Part shown: positions 34,952 through 46,982 of the stretch, piece after piece
Position numbering within the stretch: position 1 is the stretch's first letter
How the letters are laid out: every line of letters begins with the position of its first letter
From: Microstegium vimineum
Lineage: Eukaryota; Streptophyta; Magnoliopsida; Poales; Poaceae
Direction of reading: 5' to 3'
DNA: 64,000 bases
Assembly (NCBI GenBank): GCA_022036555.1
Contig: CM039129.1
Coordinates: 21,741,973 to 21,805,972 of the forward strand
Translations under genes and position numbers: made by a program
Notes under the pieces: generated by a model
The model's database searches: none
The model's input: the letters and a program-made list of their open reading frames with translations, nothing else
Told to the model about the DNA's origin: nothing

Positions 34952-36486
34952 ACGGGGCATGAGTAGGCGACCGGACGCTAATGGAGGCAGACAGCTTAAG
35001 TGAGTACAAGGGTTGGTGGGAGGGCTTAAGCGAGTAAATGACCCACCTTCACCTAAGTAAATCACTTTAGAATCCTGTGAACTTGGTTAGAATATATATA
35101 TATTGAATCAGTGCATGATTTCCGATATAAAATTATCTACTATAAGAGTGGATTATTAGAAACTTTAGAATATGATCTTTTTTTCTCCTAATGCCTTTTT
35201 AGGAGTTAGAAAACATAATGTTTTTAAGAAGAATATTTAAATGATGTTTTTAGAAAAAAAAAATATTTAGTAAACTCTAGAAGATGCTCTTAGACAAGAA
35301 GATGCTCTTAGACACACCCATGTTCCTAAAATTTAATCCTTAAGAGGAAGTACATAACAAAAGCTATATACCATGAAAAACCAAAATATCATATAATTTA
35401 AAATTGATTAGCAAAATTAGAGTATCAAACGAGACATTCTCCGTGGTTTGAGACTGACTACACTGCTATTCCTCTATATTCATCCTATAAAAGTAATATT
35501 CCGCCCTGATCAGCAAGATTCTTTCCTCTATACATATTTCTTCCGCACTCATTATCCTCTATATCTCATACTCTATATCAGCGGTCATCAGTGGGACCAT
35601 ATGTTTATAAATAAAATTTATCTAAATATATTCATATGAGATCTTGATTTCAAGGATTTATTGAAACGAATTTAATGGTGCAATCGAAATTTCATTTTAC
35701 TTTTTGGTTTGTGAGTTATAGTAATTTTTGTTTCGCTAGAAAGTAGTTGCAGCATTGGGACCCATGTATTCTCTTGCCTCTGGCACGAACAACAACCACA
35801 CGCTCTCTGCTCTCCCTTGTGAACAGCAGCAGCGGGGCCCACCCATTCTCTCTCCCTCCCATCTCACGGCTTGAACAGGAGCAGCAGCGACCACGCCAGG
35901 TGGCCATGTAGCGCACGGCCGCTACACCCCCATGCATAGGGGACCAGACTTGCTTCCGTAGACTTTACCGGACTGCGCTGCACGTGAATATTAGTTATGT
36001 AACTCCTCCAGAAAACTTACCAAGTTGCAGTGCGGACAGTCTGAGGCCCTTTTTCACTTCACATTCAAGGTCTATATTTAATGACTAGTTAAATTGTGCC
36101 ACTCAACCCTGAACCTATTTGAGCACACAGGATATAATTCCACAAAACCATTGCACGTGTATGCCCAAACTTGCTACTACTAATGGGACTTTGATACAAT
36201 CTTATTACGCAACCAAAACATGCATGTAGCAATCAGGATTTCAAATGCTATAGCAGTTTATGTAAGAACTGTAACTTGCTGTACAGCGTAAAGTTTGCAA
36301 TACCGTCACAGGTTCGAACGGTTTCCATGAATACCGACTCTAATGTACCCAGCTCCATGCAACTTCGTTGCGTCTACATGCTGGATCTCTACCGTCAACC
36401 ACATACAGCTTTTGTCTACGCTATTTTACAGGAAGTTATTACATGCATTCGTGGCGACCTCAGAAAAGTCGCTCATCCCATGCCTG
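34952..36486. other. Intergenic DNA and probable 3' flank of the HUA1-like gene
   Basis: Mostly AT-rich. No frame shows a known domain on either strand. The last 200-300 bases before 36487 would be the 3' UTR of the minus-strand zinc-finger gene. I see no terminal repeats in this stretch. Confidence 0.5.
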
Positions 36487-37551
36487 CTAGACGGTGAAGT
36501 TTCCAGGTGTAGGGTATTGCCCGGGGAGGGGTGGTCCTGCTGCCGGCATGGGCGGGCCGAAATTGAAGGGGTGGTTGAACATACAAGCTGGGCCATACTT
36601 GCAAAAACCATAGCGGCCATAATATGTGCACACAGGTTGATCCTGTAACAAAATAGCAAGGCAAAAATAAAATGAACTTAACCAGAATCGTATTTTGAAA
36701 TGGTTTGCCAAGCCTAGAAGAAGTTAATAGTAACAAATAAATCATTTGCGACAAGCTTATATATTTTGTTTGTGGAATACAAATTATTTGCCTAATCGTC
36801 TACCAAAAGTGAATTGTCCTATGAAGGTGACGAGACGTCCCCAAGCAAAATATGGAGACCATCCGTTCTTTCCTCTCCATGCAAGTGATCTATGTACTAC
36901 TCTCTCCGTCCTAAATCATATCTATGTACTACTCTCTCCGTCCTAAATCATAAGTCATTCAAACAATCTTGAAGAGTCAAAGCATATCAAGTTTAACAAA
37001 ACTTATATGATAATACAATAGCATTTATGATGCCAACTATACATCATTAGATTCTTCATCAATTATATTTTTATACTATATCTATTTGATGTCATAAATC
37101 TTTATATTTTTTTCAAAAAAAATTGGTCAAACTTAAGATGTTCCGACTCTCCAAATTCTTGGAATGACTTATAAGTTGAAATGGATTTGGAATGAAGGGA
37201 GTACAATATTAATGAATTCCGGTGCAATCAAAGGGGCAGCTTTAATGGGGAATATAAAGCGATTGAATAGGAACTCACAGGTTTGATAGGCAAGCCGATG
37301 GGGCTAAGACCTGTTAGTGGTGCAGACTGGCGCAACCTTGGATGGTGAAACCTGCATTTCATCCTGTATTTACAGAATCCGCTCTTAATAAAATGCTGGC
37401 ATTCAGGTTGGCCAGGTCTCTCGGGATACTCATGAGAAGGTGGTGGTTGATTTCCTAGTATATCTGCAGCCTTGTACATTGGGTGATTGATATGGGCAGC
37501 TGGGAAATGCGGAAAAGGGACACCAGGAGGGTAATAGGGATTCAAAGTTAC
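36487..37551 (-). pseudogene. HUA1-like gene, last two exons
   Basis: Exon 37551-37279 (91 codons, phase 0) opens VTLNPYYPPGVPFPHF and carries a finger at CQHFIKSGFCKYRMKCRFHH, ending GLPIKP. Exon 36642-36487 (51 codons plus TAG) begins DQPVCTYY and carries the last finger, then a proline-glycine tail to GNFTV. Both exons are undamaged and join in frame. The intron between them (36643-37278) carries a Stowaway MITE. Confidence 0.85.
36932..37201. mobile_element. Stowaway MITE in the last intron of the HUA1-like gene
   Basis: Ends CTCTCTCCGTCCTAAATCA and (reverse) CTCCCTTCATTCCAAATCC, flanked by TA on both sides (36930-36931, 37202-37203), about 270 bp. The left 32 bases are preceded by a tandem duplicate (units start at 36891 and 36923). 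No coding capacity. Confidence 0.85.
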
Positions 37552-37593
37552 CTGAAACCAATATTCACACATCAAATAGTTATCCAAGAGAGA

Positions 37594-39955
37594 TGTTTAG
37601 GATAAACACCACAAACCCATAAGGGGGGGTGACCTTATATATATAGCCGGTATGGCTTGGAGTACATGTACAAGCTACAGTATGGTACTAATACAAGTCA
37701 GCTATACAAGCTATACATATCTCTAATTGGACCGAAAATCAGTAAACAACAGGCAAGCCTTTGGTCATGATGTCCACGAACTGATGAGGATGGAACATGC
37801 AGCACCCGGACCTATCCCAAGCCTACTTTGTCGCTGACAAAGTGAATATCAATCTCGAATTCTCGATATGTTTCGTGCGACGATGATGAACTGGGTTAGC
37901 CGTCATGTGCACGGCACTAACGTTGTCGCAGTAAACAATCGTTGCCGAAGACAAGGGCGCATGAAGTTCCTGAACAAGCTGCCGTAGCCAGCAAGACTCT
38001 GCCACAACATGAGCGACAACACGATACTCAGCCTCAGCACTAGAACTAGATACTGTTATCTGCCGTTTTGAAGATCAAGACACCAAATTATCTCCAAGGA
38101 AGACACAATACCCATAAGTAGACCACCAAGAATCAGGACAGCCAACCCAATCCGCATCAAAGTAGGCTGTAAGCTGTAAGACGATCAATCGGTCTAATGC
38201 CAATGTCACCAGTTGACAATGTACCCTTGACGTAGCGTAAAATCCGTTTGATGGAAGCAAGATGTGGCTGACCTGGCTGGCCGCATACAGGAATCCACTG
38301 CATGTTTGGATGCATGGCTGCGAGAGCCTGTCCATGCGCATGCAAGATTTCTCACCTAGCTAGGCTCCCAGGAAACGCAGATGGATTCCGTTTCTCTTCA
38401 GCCTGGCTCGTGCGAGCGCAAGCGCGTGCATCTCATGGCTCGGCTGTGTGAGAGAGAGTGCATCAGTTTGAACTCAAGCAGACAACCAAACAACTGTTGT
38501 GCTGATCCGGCCTGTACTGACTCAGTCAACCAAACAGTATAGACTTGCATGCACCAGACCAGTCCCAGCTTAGCCTGGCTGGCTCATACGAGTCTGGCTC
38601 GTCATTTCCATGAACCAATCAGGCCCTTGCTGCACAACATAGGCAATGTCGGGACGAGTCAGCGTACTGAAGAGCGTCGACGCATCCTCAACTGGAGCAC
38701 CATCTGTGGCGGATAACTTTGCACGAGTGTCAACTGGTGTCACTGTAGAATGACATTCGGCCATGCCGGCACGCTGAAGAAGATCCACCGCATACTGTCG
38801 CTGTGACAGAAAGAGACCATTAGCAGAACGAGTGACAGAAATCCCGAGAAAGTGATGTAGATCCCCTAAATTTGTCATGGCGAACGATGCTTGGCGATGT
38901 GGTGAAGATCAGCCGAAGATGTCGTGAGGACAATGTCATCAACATAGAGCAAAAAGAAAGAGACCGAACAACCCTCTTTGTAGACAAAACTCATAGGCCG
39001 AAGCGACGAAGCCCAGTGTGCAAATGTAGCTGGCGAAACGCTGGTACCACGCCCGAGGTGCTTGCTTGAGTCCATACAAGGACTTTTGCAACAAGTAGAG
39101 ATGATCAGGCATAGTTGGGTCGACGAAACAAGGTGGCTGCTGGCAGTATACCGTCTCCTCTAGATGACCATGAAGAAAAGCATTCTTGACGTCGAGCTGG
39201 TGGATCAGCCAGGAGCGAGATATAGCAAGACTAAGCACGACACGTATCGTCGCCGGTTTGACAACCGGACTGAAGGTCTCGTCATAGTCAATGTCGTGTT
39301 GCTGTGAGAACCCAAGAACAACCCACAAGGCCTTATGGCGAGCAAGGGAGCCGTCGAAGTGATACTTGTGCTTAAAGATCCACTTGCCGAAGACGACATT
39401 AGTACCAGGTGGTCGAGGTCCAAGCCGCCAGGTTCCATTGTCGATGAGGGCCTTGTACTCGTCAACCATTGCAGCACGCCAATTGGGATTGGCGAGGGCA
39501 CTGCGATAGTTGGTCGGCAGAGGAGACACATGCGTTACTAGATTCACTGAGAAGCCCTAGCGCTTAGGCAAAGGCAGGGAGCCTATCTGGGCACGAGTCA
39601 CCGCGCGGGATGTCGGTGGCGCACGCGGGACCGTGACCTGCGGCTGTGTTGTAGGCCCCCGAGCATGAGGAATCAGAGATGGTGCGGGAGTTGCCCTGTG
39701 TTGGAACGGAGAAGGCAACAATGGAGCATGAAGACGTCTCGAAAATCTCCGTTTATAGACACGAAGAGGTCGGTGTAGGCGGTTGTTGTGCGCCTGCAAT
39801 AGTAGTCGAGTGCTGAACTCCGGGAGGGGCACCAAGACCAACGCAAGAACGGGAGCTCATGCTAGTGTTGGTCGTGGATGCGCCGAGGAGCCAGCAGGTG
39901 CCGAGACCAAGGTGGAATCGGGCCCTGGTTAGGAAAGCACAGGTGCGGGGGCATC
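37594..39955 (-). mobile_element. Truncated Ty1/copia element (element 3)
   Basis: On the minus strand it retains the integrase-RT linker, RT, RNase H and a short LTR; gag, protease, integrase core and the 5' LTR are gone. It stops at about 39955 where LINE sequence begins. The LTR (about 37594-37751) ends in TGTTTA/TAAACA-type termini and is short, as in Ale/Hopscotch-like copia elements. The RT closely resembles that of element 4. Confidence 0.75.
37823..39841 (-). pseudogene. Element 3 RT and RNase H remnant
   Basis: RT begins about 39547 with YRSALANPNWRAAM, followed by DYDETFSPVVKP, LDVKNAFLHGHLEET and LYGLKQAPRAWYQRF. The YVDD region and what follows are broken by frameshifts (pieces at 38945-39069, 38878-38570, 38341-38075). 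RNase H ends near 37823 with SCWLRQL and YCDNVSAVHMTANP. A stretch at about 38360-38600 is rich in unrelated sequence, so there is probably a small insertion. It is not functional. Confidence 0.75.
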
Positions 39956-39969
39956 ATGGACCGTTAAAG

Positions 39970-40532
39970 AGACTTTATCCAATAGAAGTTGGGTTCTTGA
40001 TATCAAAGGGGCTTTAACTGTTCTTGTGATCCTTGAGCACCTGACCATTTGGAGGTTGGTGGACAATCTGGTGCTGGACCCAGCTGCCCTGACCAGCACA
40101 TTTGGCGTCTTTCTGAGAATGGTATCTACAGCAGCAAGTCTGCTTATGAGGCGGCCTTCTATGGTTCTATAAGATTTTCTCCCTGGAGAAGGATTTGGAA
40201 GAGTTGGGCTCCCCTGAAGTGCAACTTCTTTATATGGCTTGCTGTGAAAAATCGTTGTTGGACTGCACCTAGTGGTTTGTCCTCTCTGTGACCAGGCTGA
40301 GGAGTCTATCCATCACATTTTGGTGGCATGTGTTTTTTCTAGACAGATCTGGGCAGCCATTCTTTACAAGGTTGGTCTTGGTTCTTTGGCTCCCCAACCT
40401 TTGGTGAACAGTTTCTCTGGCTGGTGGTGCAAGGTCATTAAAGGTTTGCCAAAAGACACAAAGAAGGGTCTGAACAGTTTGATCATTTTGGGTGTCTGGG
40501 AGATTTGGAAACATAGAAATCTGTGTCTTTGA
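39970..40532 (+). pseudogene. LINE reverse transcriptase C-terminus (zf-RVT domain)
   Basis: A piece reading SWVLDIKGALTVLVILEHL is followed after a frameshift by PDQHIWRLSENGIYSSKSAYEAAF, the start of the reverse-transcriptase zinc-binding domain. FSPWRRIWKSWAPLKCNFFIWLAVKNRCWT and, after another shift, CPLCDQAEESIHHILVACVFSRQIW follow, giving the C-x2-C...H...C zinc ligands. The tail ends LGVWEIWKHRNLCL at TGA. LINE proteins nick the target and copy their RNA in place. The endonuclease and RT core are absent. Confidence 0.75.
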
Positions 40533-40595
40533 GGGTGGTAACCCTTGTATTCAGCTGGTGCTCCAGAATGTGAGAGATGAGTGTGGTCTCTGGTG

Positions 40596-40616
40596 TTAAG
40601 GGTTTAGGGTTTAGGG
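40596..40616 (+). repeat. Telomere-like repeats at the LINE/element 5 junction
   Basis: TTAAGGG followed by two perfect TTTAGGG units lies exactly between the LINE and the first retained base of the truncated element 5 LTR. TTTAGGG is the plant telomere unit. It is short, so chance or polymorphism of local sequence cannot be excluded. Confidence 0.6.
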
Positions 40617-41659
40617 TGCTCAAGTTATTAGTATAGAGACGCCGTGAAGAACGGATCCTTGGAAGGTGTTTTATGCTGTCAGCAGAGCTACCGGTAGTAC
40701 CGGTGAGGACCGGTAGTACCGGTCAGGAACCGGTAGGCCTTTTTCCCGTACGCCTTCAGGGCTCAGCCCCAACGGTCACAAAGTGACCGGTAGTACCGGT
40801 GATAGTACCGGTACCGCTTCGGAGGCTGAAGACTTTAAGTCTATCGAAGCCCCCTTTCTCTTTCTCACCCATTCATTCACTCACTCTTCACCTACCTTGA
40901 GACAAAGGGCTCTCCAAGCATTGACTCACCCTTCTCTCTCTCCCTCTTGCTCTACAACTTCGATTCTTGCAAGATTAGAGCAAGGCAAGTGAGATTGAGT
41001 GCGGGGAACTTCGATCTACGACTTGAGCACTTGGATTCATCTTCTAGACGGTTGGATTTGTGTTTGTTACTCTTGGGTTCTTGGAACCCTAGCCGGCTAG
41101 GCGTTCTTCATGGTTGCCCGAATTGCTCCATTTGTGTGGGCACCCCGAAGTGTTTGTATTACCCTTGTGATTCTTAGTGGAAATCTCGGGCTAACCTTTG
41201 TGGTTGCTTTGAGAGAGGCAAGGAGGTGAAAGAGACTCCGACCTTTGTGGTCACCTCAACAACGGGGACGTAGGTGATCCTTGGTGGAGACCGAACCTCG
41301 AATTAAATCTTGTGTCTCGCGTGCTTGCTCTTGCTTCATTCATATACTTTGTGCTATCACATGTTCTTCGTGTTCTTCCTCTCCCTCTTTGTTCTTAGGG
41401 TTGGAGGAGCCGATCTACGATTTGGTGAAGAAGCAAGACAAGGGGAGTCGATCTACCACCTCTACATCACCTAAGGATAGTAAGGAATTAGTGGATCTAA
41501 AATCTAAGTTGAATTCATTCAAGATTTGCTAGTTCCCGTAAGTCACCGGTAGTACCGGTAGTACCGATAGTACTGATTTCTGCATCAAGTTTTTGAATTT
41601 CAGGTTTTTGAGAATTGCCTATTCACCCCCCCCCCCTCTAGGCCAATTAGGTCCTTTCA
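40617..41659 (+). repeat. 5' LTR of element 5, missing its first ~270 bp
   Basis: From TGCTCAAGTTATTAG it matches the 3' LTR from 58816. The U3 cluster at 40690-40815 has repeated ACCGGTAGTACCGGT words, fewer than in the 3' LTR, and more occur in U5 near 41545-41575. It ends at a poly-C run (41628-41636) and CCTTTCA. Confidence 0.85.
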
Positions 41660-41660
41660 A

Positions 41661-41673
41661 TTGGTATCAGAGC
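41661..41673 (+). promoter_or_regulatory. Primer-binding site of element 5
   Basis: TTGGTATCAGAGC, a perfect complement of the initiator Met tRNA 3' end in the form used by plant copia elements, lies one base after the LTR. Confidence 0.85.
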
Positions 41674-41724
41674 AAGGTTCCTCTCTCATACGCTTCACCG
41701 CGTGAGGAAACATAATTGGTCAAA

Positions 41725-42374
41725 ATGGATGAAGCCGCAATGAATCAACTAGAGCAACTCACCGCCAAGATCACCGTCAAGTTGCAAGAACAACAACAAG
41801 AACAAATGAACAAGATGCAAGAAGAACTTGACAAGATGAAGAAGGTCTTGAGGAAGAAAGTTGAAGATGCGACATGTATGAATGAGAAAGAGGTACAAGG
41901 TGGTGGAAATGAAGAAGTCACCCAAGGGCTTTGCTAGAATTCCATTCGATTATTCATCATCAAGCAAAGGCCCCAACACACATCTACCTATCATCAACCC
42001 CGGCAAGCCTCCTATGTTTGATGGAGTTAGATACACCGATTGGTCTCATAGGATGAAGCTACATCTTATTGCCGCAAGATGTTGGGAAGTTGTGGATGTT
42101 GGTGTGAGGATTCCGGAAGAAGGAAGTGAGATGACACCGGAGGTTTACATGGAGTTGCAACTCAATGCTACGGCGGCAACCTTGATATTGCAATGCCTAA
42201 CTCCGGAAGATAACAACAAGGTCAATGGGCTAGAGAGTGCAAAGCTTATGAGGGACACTTTGAAGGTTTCATTTGAAGGAGATAAAAGTGTAAGAGTTGG
42301 AATCATTGAGCTATTGCAAGGCAATATAGAGAACTTCAGTTGGAATGGAGATGAAACCACCCAAGAGATGTTTG
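41725..42374 (+). pseudogene. Element 5 gag, N-terminal part
   Basis: The ATG at 41725 starts a coiled coil (Q/E/K-rich, MNKMQEELDKMKK). A frameshift near 41900 leads to the gag core PGKPPMFDGVRYTDWSHRMK, then helices to NGDETTQEMF, where element 4 is inserted. The rest of gag resumes after 47204. Confidence 0.8.
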
Positions 42375-42582
42375 TATTAGGATATGTATATATCAGGATC
42401 AATTAGAGACTGATTAGAGATTGATTGGAAATCCCCTAGATAGGCTAGCTGACATATATAGCCTAGGATTGTTTCCTTGTATAGGGAATACCTTCCCATG
42501 TATGCCTACTGGCTATATATATGAAAGGCTCCCCACCCACATAGGGTGTGCGGTGATTCCCTCCATTCTATTTCAATCTACA
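42375..42582 (+). repeat. 5' LTR of element 4 (208 bp)
   Basis: Starts TATTAGGATATG and ends ATCTACA, followed at once by the primer site TGGTATCA (42583). It has a TATA box GGCTATATATATG near 42512. The first dinucleotide is TA rather than the usual TG in both LTRs. Confidence 0.9.
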
Positions 42583-42673
42583 TGGTATCAGCATACTAGA
42601 TCCATTCTCCCCTCCCACCACACCAGCTCTGCCTGCTGCGCTACCCCCCCCCCCCCCCGTCTCCCAGGTCGAC

Positions 42674-43801
42674 ATGTCGACCGAACCTGCCACCAACTCC
42701 ACCACATCCTCCAGCACCTCAAGCAGCATGGGCGAAATCTCTGCCCCAGCCGCTGCCCCTGTCGTTTTCGTCGCCCCCTATGCCACGATCAACGTCAAAA
42801 ACCATATCCCGGTAACCCTTGAACTGATGAAGCCCAACTTCAATCAGTGGGAACCGTTCTTCTCCTCTCTCTGCGGGAAATTTGGTCTCCTTCCGCACAT
42901 CAACGGCACAGCGGAGGCCAGCCCCACTGCTCCCGCTTGGGCCATTGCCGACGCCTGCGTCCGCAACTGGCTTCTCAGTTCTATTGGGCCAGACGTCATC
43001 GGCCTGGCTACAGCACCAAACCAGACTGCCCGCGAGCTCTGGATCGCCATCAGGCGCCTCTTCGAGGCCAACAAGGCCCCGCGTGCCATCTTCCTGGGTC
43101 ACGAATTTCACTCTATGACCCAGGGCGACTCCTCCATCAACGACTATGCCCAGCGGATGAAGGCCACCGCTGACGCGCTCCGCGATGTCGGCCGTACCAT
43201 CACCGATTCAGAACACGTCCTCAACTTCCTCCGCGGTCTCAACCCCCGCTTCGTCAGCACCGCCGACAACATCGCCGACTCGCACCCGCTGCCAGACTTC
43301 GCCACCACTCGCGAGAAACTCGTGCTGAAGAAGCTCCGCCTCGCAAACGAGGGCACTGTTGCTGCCCAAACAGCGTTCCACGCCTCGTGCGGCACGGGCT
43401 GCCGCACCACATCCTGCACCACCGGCGGCGGCTCCATCGCTGGTCGTCAGGATGGATATGGCGGCGGCTCCAGCAGCAGCGGCGGTCAGGGCGGCGGCGG
43501 CGGTCGCTGGAAGAAGGGCAAGGGCGGATCCCAACCCGGGGGCAGGTACAAGTCTACTACATCACCAGTGGCCCCATGGTACGGCTACCCTCCCTGGACC
43601 GCCAGAGTGCATCAGCAGCCATGGCGTCCACCAGTGTCGGGTGGCCAAGGAGTCCTGGGAGCTCCACCCTCAGCCCAAGCTCACACCGCCTTCGCCCCCG
43701 CCCAGTTCTCCGGCAACACGCCCTCCGCTCCACCCCCTCAGCAGCAGGGCGGCTGGGATCAGGCTGGCCTCATCGCTGCTCTGAATCAGATGTCACTCTA
43801 G
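42674..43801 (+). CDS. Element 4 gag
   Basis: An intact 375-codon frame from ATG 42674. After a Ser/Thr-rich start comes the copia gag domain (UBN2-like): LMKPNFNQWEPFFSSLCGKF, WLLSSIGPDVIG, ARELWIAIRRLF, HEFHSMTQGDSSINDYAQRMK and LNFLRGLNPRF. There is no CCHC knuckle. A Gly-rich region (GGGSSSSGGQGGGGGRWKKGKGG) and a Pro/Gln-rich tail replace it, as in several Ale-type gags. It ends at TAG 43799-43801, in frame with the protease that follows. Confidence 0.88.
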   Translation: MSTEPATNSTTSSSTSSSMGEISAPAAAPVVFVAPYATINVKNHIPVTLELMKPNFNQWEPFFSSLCGKFGLLPHINGTAEASPTAPAWAIADACVRNWLLSSIGPDVIGLATAPNQTARELWIAIRRLFEANKAPRAIFLGHEFHSMTQGDSSINDYAQRMKATADALRDVGRTITDSEHVLNFLRGLNPRFVSTADNIADSHPLPDFATTREKLVLKKLRLANEGTVAAQTAFHASCGTGCRTTSCTTGGGSIAGRQDGYGGGSSSSGGQGGGGGRWKKGKGGSQPGGRYKSTTSPVAPWYGYPPWTARVHQQPWRPPVSGGQGVLGAPPSAQAHTAFAPAQFSGNTPSAPPPQQQGGWDQAGLIAALNQMSL

Positions 43802-44135
43802 GGGTCTTCCCCCTGGGTTCTTGACACCGATGCCACCGCTCACATGTTGTCCTCGGATGGTATACTCATGTCCCGTTTTCCTCCCCCTCCCTCCGGCATC
43901 ACAGTCGCAATCTCCTTTCCGTTCGTCAATTCACCCGTGACAATGCTTGTTCCATTGAATTTGACTCTTGTGGCTTTTCTGTCAAGGACCAACAGACAGG
44001 GCGCGTAACTCTTCGCTGCAATAGTGGTGGCGACCTCTACACCTTCACCTCCACACCACCCCACTCCTGCAGCCTCGCCACCGGCATCACCGCCTCGGCG
44101 ACCCCGGTCCATCCAGCCTCGCCACTCTACGCAGC
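43802..44135 (+). pseudogene. Element 4 protease remnant with altered active site
   Basis: In frame with gag after the stop, WVLDTDATAHM is visible. The aspartic protease triad D-T-G is changed to D-T-D (GAT in place of a Gly codon), which should abolish activity. The rest, up to the integrase, is frameshifted and ends by about 44110. Confidence 0.6.
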
Positions 44136-46982
44136 ATGTCGGTCATCTCCTACAATAAGAGCTCGCCATGCCTCTGCCATGCCTGTCAACTTGGCAAGCA
44201 TGTGCGACTACCATTTCATCATTCCACTTCTGTCACCAATGCTCCGTTTGACTTAATTCATAGTGATGTATGGACCTCTCCCGTGCTTAGCAACTCATGC
44301 TTCAAATATTATCTTGTCGTACTTGATGATTTTTCCCATTACTGCTGGTCTTTTCCACTTCGCAATAAATCCGAGGTGCATCACCACATTGTCGAGTTCT
44401 TTGCCTACGCTCAGACACAATTTGGCAAAACACCCAAATCCTTCCAAGCAGATAATGGCACCGAGTTTGTTAACCACGCCACCACCACCTTCCTCACCAG
44501 CCAAGGCACTACACTCCGCCTTTCCTGCCCATATACCTCCCCACAAAATGGCAAGGCTGAACGCATGCTTCGCACCATCAACAACACCATCCGCACCATG
44601 CTCCTCCATGCGTTCATGCCCCCTACCTACTGGGCTGAGGCTCTCACCACAGCCACCCTCCTCCTCAATAGGCGCCCATCCTCCTCAATCCGCAACCAAA
44701 TACCCCACCAACTTCTTTACAGCAAACTCCCAGATTACTCCTCACTTCGTGTCTTCGGGTGTCTCTGCTATCCAAACCTCACAGCCACCTCCCCACACAA
44801 ACTCGCCCCTCGATCCGCACCTTGTGTTTTTCTAGGATATCCATCCTCCCACAAGGACTACCGCTGCCTCGACATGAACACTCGCCGGATCATCATCTCT
44901 CGCCATGTCATTTTCGACGAGTCTGTGTTTCCATTCTCTGCAACACCATCGGCGGCCTTTGTGCCGTCTTCACTTGACTTTCTGATGCAGGGACTGTCTT
45001 CCTCAGCAGCACCAGCGCGCACTGCTCCATTGCACGCCGACACCAGCGAGGATCCGTTCCCGGTGCTCCTAGACCCGGCTATCATCCAGCTGGGCCCCCT
45101 GGCTACCTCTACGGGTGGGCGCTCCCCTACAGACCGGCCGCCAGCTGCTGCCCCTCCTGCGGGCGGACAACAGTAGGGTGGCCAGCGCTTTGGCATCGTA
45201 TTCTCTCGCCGACCCCGCCCCCCTACAGCACCAGAGGCGGCTCCTGCGGCTGCAGCTCTAGCCATCGAGGCCGTGGTGCCTGCGACTGCCCCTGTGGCTC
45301 CGGCGGAACCAGCGACTTCATCAGCACTGCCCCCTGTAGCTCCAGTGGCTCGGCCACCTGCTGCACCTGCAAACCGCCCTGTGACACGCTCAAAGGCCGG
45401 CTCCCTTCGCACAGTCCAGCGCTTCGGCTTCTCCGCCTCCGTCGCCTCGCCTGTCCCGGCGACCTATCGCAGCGCCCTTGCCGATCCCAATTGGCGCGCT
45501 GCGATGGCCGACGAGTACAAGGCACTGATTGACAACGACACTTGACGCCTCGTACCTCGGCCGCCTGGTGCGAACATTGTCACTGACAAGTGGTTGTTCA
45601 AGCATAAGCTCCACTCTGACGGTTCCCTCGCCCGGCACAAGGCGCGCTGGGTCGTCCGCGGCTTCTCCCAGGAGGCCGGCGTCGACTACGACGAGACATT
45701 CAGCCCGGTCGTCAAACCGGCCACGATCCGCACCGTCCGCAGCATCGCGGCGTCCCGGGACTGGCCCATTCGCCAGCTCGACATGAAGAATGTCTTTCTC
45801 CACGGCAACCTTGAGGAGACGGTCTACTGCGAGCAGCCAAAAGGCTTCGTCGACCCCGTTGCACCTAACTCTGTTTGTTTGCTGCAGAAATCCTTGTATG
45901 GACTTAAGCAGGCACCGCGAGCTTGGAACCAGCGCTTCTCCAACTTCATCTGCAGCACCGGCTTCACCACATCCAAATCGGATGCGTCCCTGTTCGTCTA
46001 CAAGGCTGGAGACGACATGGCCTATCTCCTCCTCTATGTCGATGACATCATCGTCACCGCGTCGTCACTGGCTCTTCTCCAGCACGTCACCTCCCGCCTC
46101 GCCTCCGAGTTCGCCATGACGGACCTCGGTGACCTCTACCACTTCCTCGGCATCTCGGTGACGCGGGACAGCAGTGGACTGTTCCTCTGCCAGCGGCAGT
46201 ACGCCGTCGATCTCCTCCAGCGCGCTGGCATGTCTGAATGCCACCCTACAACTACTCCGGTAGATGCCCGGAACAAGCTGTCCGCATCCGAGGGCACTCC
46301 AGTCGCCAACCCCTCGGAATACAGGAGCCTCGCTGGAGCCCTCCAGTACCTCACTCTGACGAGGCCAGACCTGGCGTATGCTATTCAGCAGGTCTGCCTC
46401 TTCATGCAAGATCCTCGCGAGCTGCATCTTGCGCTGATCAAGCGCATCCTGCGCTACGTCCTGCAGTTGGGCTCCGGCGCCATCGACCAGCTCACAGCCT
46501 ACTCTGACGCCGACGGGGCTGGATGCCCAGACACGCGCCGCTCCACCTCCGGCTTCTGCGTCTACCTCGACGACAACCTGGTGTCTTGGTCCTCCAAGCG
46601 TCAGACGACCGTCTCTCGCTCCAATGCCGAAGCGGAATACCGTGCAGTGGCCCATGTGGTTGCTGAGTGTTGCTGGCTGCGTCAGCTACTACAGGAGCTC
46701 CATATCTCCATCCCGCTTGCGATGATTGTCTACTGTGACAATGTGAGCGCCGTCTACATGACTGCCAACCCTGTCCATCACCGCCGCACGAAGCACATCG
46801 AGATCGACATCCACTTCGTTCGCGAGAAGGTGGCTCTGGGACAGTTCCGTGTTCTCCATGTCCCATCTGCACACCAGTTCGCAGATATCATGACCAAGGG
46901 TTTGCCCGTCCAGCTCTTCACTGATTTTTGGACCAGTCTATGCGTCTGTGATGCTTCCACTACGACTGCGGGCGGGTATTAG
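44136..46982 (+). pseudogene. Element 4 integrase, reverse transcriptase and RNase H
   Basis: One frame from 44136 to 46982, broken only by TAG at 45174-45176 and TGA at 45543-45545 (a Trp position). Integrase has CHACQLGKHVRL, HSDVW, QADNGTEF and NGKAERML, so the D, D, E catalytic residues are kept. RT starts near 45450 (YRSALADPNWRAAM) with LDMKNVFLHGNLEET, LYGLKQAPRAW and YVDDIIVTAS. RNase H has YSDADGAG, SNAEAEYRAV and YCDNVSAVYM. The two stops separate otherwise well kept domains. Confidence 0.9.

Noticed and set aside
35716..35937. Minus-strand frame of 73 codons
   Set aside because: Short, no domain, in AT-rich intergenic sequence.
42719..43534. Minus-strand frames in element 4 gag
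   Set aside because: They overlap the well-supported plus-strand gag and have no domain.
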